Source of the DNA: Deltaproteobacteria bacterium
GTDB lineage: Bacteria; Desulfobacterota; JAENJC01
Assembly (NCBI GenBank): GCA_016844545.1
Contig: JAENJC010000072.1
Span: 1 to 6,524, forward strand
DNA length: 6,524 nucleotides
Direction of reading: 5' to 3'
This document shows positions 5,284 through 6,524 of this stretch, piece by piece (position 1 is the first letter of the stretch; each line of letters begins with the position of its first letter). The position numbers were made by a program, and so were the translations under genes. Below the pieces are notes generated by a model that had not been told where the DNA came from, did not search any database, and worked only from the letters and a program-made list of their open reading frames with translations.

Positions 5284-5615
5284 CTCTTACCTTTAGTGTG
5301 GGCTTTTTCTTTCTCGTGCCCCCTGGGGTGGGGCGCTGCGGCCTTAATTTTCTCCATTTCCTTGATGGTCATGATCGCCTTTTCCTTATAATAATCCCTT
5401 AACTCATTATAGTCCTTTTCGCTGAGCTTCCCTTCGGCATTCTCAAAGTCTACGTCCTTGATGGCCTTGTACATCGAATCCTTAATTGCATTAAGTTTAT
5501 TAAGCCTCGAGTCGACAGCCGAAATTTCCCATTTTTCTGAAACGCCCATGAAAAATGGAGATACAATTAAAGCGATTACGCCAGCAAATACAATGAGTAT
5601 AAATAAGGCTTCCAC
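5280..5615 (-). CDS. Short CcmI-like membrane protein
   Basis: This 111-residue protein has one N-terminal membrane helix (about 2-23), then a predicted coiled-coil region with NKLNAIKDSMYKAIKDVDFENAEGKLSEKDYNELRDYY. Its IKDxDF...GKLSEKDY...L pattern is that of the linker helices at the N-terminus of CcmI/CycH and related zinc-ribbon membrane proteins. The tail (93-111) is rich in His, Lys and Arg. CcmI presents apocytochrome c to the CcmF/CcmH haem lyase; its periplasmic TPR domain is absent here. The start is GTG at 5615 with GAGGAG upstream, inside the end of ccmH, nine bases after which the gene begins. It overlaps ccmA by ATGA. The CcmI role is an inference from position and the short pattern; a distinct small subunit is possible. 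Confidence 0.65.
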   Translation of the reverse strand: MEALFILIVFAGVIALIVSPFFMGVSEKWEISAVDSRLNKLNAIKDSMYKAIKDVDFENAEGKLSEKDYNELRDYYKEKAIMTIKEMEKIKAAAPHPRGHEKEKAHTKGKR

Positions 5616-5624
5616 GTCTTCTCC

Positions 5625-6218
5625 TCAATCCAGTTTCTTCAATTCTTCCTCTATCTTCTTGTCCAGCTCCGACCCTTTATCCTCAGGACGATGTTGTTCA
5701 AGCACCTTTTCCTCTTCTCTCGTCCCTCTGGAGGTCCAGGTCTTGATGACCCTTGAGACAAAGAAGGCTGCGCCTAACAATGCTATAAACGGAAGGATGT
5801 AACCGATGAGGTTAAAGCCCTCCTTTTTAGGGGTTGCCAACACCTTCAGGCCGTCTCTCTTTACAAAGATATCAATTATCTCTTCCTTTCCCTTGCCCTC
5901 TTTTATCAGGTCTGTAATATACCGCCTTGCAGGTATGGCATAACCGCAGTTCTGATGAGGACAGTGTTTTAAGACTATACCGCAACCGCACTGGCACATA
6001 ATGGCCTCTTCCACCTCACCCTGGACATCTGCATAGGCAAGCCCTGGAATGGATATTACCTTTGATTCGAGGCCGCAGAACATCGGTGAGCACTTGTCGC
6101 CCTTGCTGAATAAAGATAGCCCAACCTTTTGGGAAACATCTAAATAGCCGTGAACTCCGGCTATAAGAGAGAGGGATACTAAACTGAAGATTATCTTGTG
6201 TAACCGTTTCTTCATCAT
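5625..6218 (-). CDS. ccmH: Cytochrome c maturation protein CcmH (CxCxC type)
   Basis: CcmH is a membrane-anchored periplasmic thiol protein that works with CcmF in ligating haem to reduced apocytochrome c. The 197 residues include an N-terminal hydrophobic segment (about 9-21) and a CcmH core (about 66-135) with IMCQCGCGIVLKHC (73-86), NC (90-91) and the conserved helix IKEGKGKEEIIDIFVKRDG. VLATPKKEGFNLIGYILPF leads into a C-terminal membrane helix (about 136-154), then a charged tail. The classical LRCxxC motif is replaced by Cys75, Cys77, Cys79, Cys86 and Cys91. Residues about 22-59, with Cys43 and Cys48, separate the hydrophobic segment from a second, signal-like LAYAD (60-64). The ATG overlaps the ccmF stop (ATGA); Met2 is an equal alternative. 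The gene sits just before the CcmI-like gene. Confidence 0.92.
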   Translation of the reverse strand: MMKKRLHKIIFSLVSLSLIAGVHGYLDVSQKVGLSLFSKGDKCSPMFCGLESKVISIPGLAYADVQGEVEEAIMCQCGCGIVLKHCPHQNCGYAIPARRYITDLIKEGKGKEEIIDIFVKRDGLKVLATPKKEGFNLIGYILPFIALLGAAFFVSRVIKTWTSRGTREEEKVLEQHRPEDKGSELDKKIEEELKKLD

Positions 6219-6524
6219 GCTTCCGCCTCTTCCTTCCTCTTATACTCAGGCAATAGCACATACAATCCGCCAAAGAAGGCAACAATGCCGCCTATCCAGT
6301 ACCAGTTGATAAGAGGGTTTATTATGGCCCTTATGGTGACCCTGTCGCCTTCATGGATGGAGGCAAGTATTACAAATAAATCCTCTTTAAGGCTGCGGTC
6401 GAGGGCCACCTCGCTGGTTGGCTCCTCTGCATATTTATCATATCTCCTCTTTTCCGGCTCAATTATCCCCTGCTTCTTTCCGTCTTTTAATACAGTGAGC
6501 ACTGCTGTGGCTGCATCGTAGTTC
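6215..6524 (-). CDS. ccmF: Haem lyase subunit CcmF, C-terminal end
   Basis: The last 102 codons of CcmF are present; the start lies beyond the right edge. The visible part carries the family's late periplasmic region: GIIEPEKRRYDKYAEEPTSE, the ALDRSLKEDLFVILA strand, and NPLINWYWIGG leading into the final membrane helix (about 20 residues, ending LLPEYKR). CcmF is the large polytopic subunit that receives haem from CcmE and attaches it to CxxCH motifs of apocytochrome c. The stop codon overlaps the ccmH start. The haem-binding WWD domain and histidines lie outside the window, so integrity of the whole gene cannot be judged. Confidence 0.95.
   Translation of the reverse strand, partial: NYDAATAVLTVLKDGKKQGIIEPEKRRYDKYAEEPTSEVALDRSLKEDLFVILASIHEGDRVTIRAIINPLINWYWIGGIVAFFGGLYVLLPEYKRKEEAEA

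Noticed and set aside
1..6524. CRISPR array, tRNA, rRNA, transposase, phage or toxin-antitoxin genes
   Set aside because: No regularly spaced direct repeats, cloverleaf-type sequence or matching protein motifs were seen on either strand.

Overview
The window reads as an ordinary bacterial chromosome segment in which all eleven supported genes lie on the minus strand, so gene order is read from high to low coordinates. The best guess for the host is a Gram-negative anaerobe or microaerophile of the Nitrospirota / Thermodesulfobacteriota (former Deltaproteobacteria) kind. The basis is a System I cytochrome c maturation cluster with a CxCxC-type CcmH, a free-standing short CcmI-like protein, moderate GC with many AGG/AGA/ATA codons, and REP/MITE-like palindromes of a style common in those genomes. 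This assignment is an inference from style, not from a marker gene.

Region 2952-6524 is a cytochrome c maturation operon: the end of ccmF (cut by the window edge), ccmH, a CcmI-like gene, ccmA, ccmB, ccmC and a 47-residue ccmD. Junctions are tight: ATGA overlaps at ccmF/ccmH and ccmI-like/ccmA, and a TAGTG overlap at ccmA/ccmB. CcmA and CcmB form the ABC transporter core, CcmC and CcmD handle haem for the chaperone CcmE, and CcmF, CcmH and CcmI carry out haem ligation to apocytochrome c. ccmE and a CcmG-type thioredoxin are not in the window; they may lie upstream of ccmF.

Region 870-2783 holds two housekeeping genes, htpX (membrane quality-control metalloprotease) and a two-domain Sua5/TsaC (threonylcarbamoyl-AMP synthase for tRNA t6A). 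Three palindromic elements occupy otherwise compact gaps: ccmB/ccmC (3809-3875), ccmD/htpX (2835-2921) and htpX/sua5 (1897-1924).

Region 1-869 starts a new transcription unit. A near-consensus sigma70-type promoter (TTGACA, 16 bp, TAGAAT) drives a small exported PepSY protein. A strong intrinsic terminator follows, and then a cytochrome b561 / hydrogenase-type b-cytochrome gene that runs out of the window. The terminator sits only a few bases before that gene's ribosome binding site.

I see no CRISPR, tRNA, rRNA, transposase, phage or defence genes, and no convincing evidence of a new system. The points most worth a second look are the CcmH cysteine motif and its odd N-terminus, the reduced CcmI, a Lys at the expected CcmA Q-loop Gln position, the terminator inside the PepSY-cytochrome b unit, and the three intergenic palindromes.
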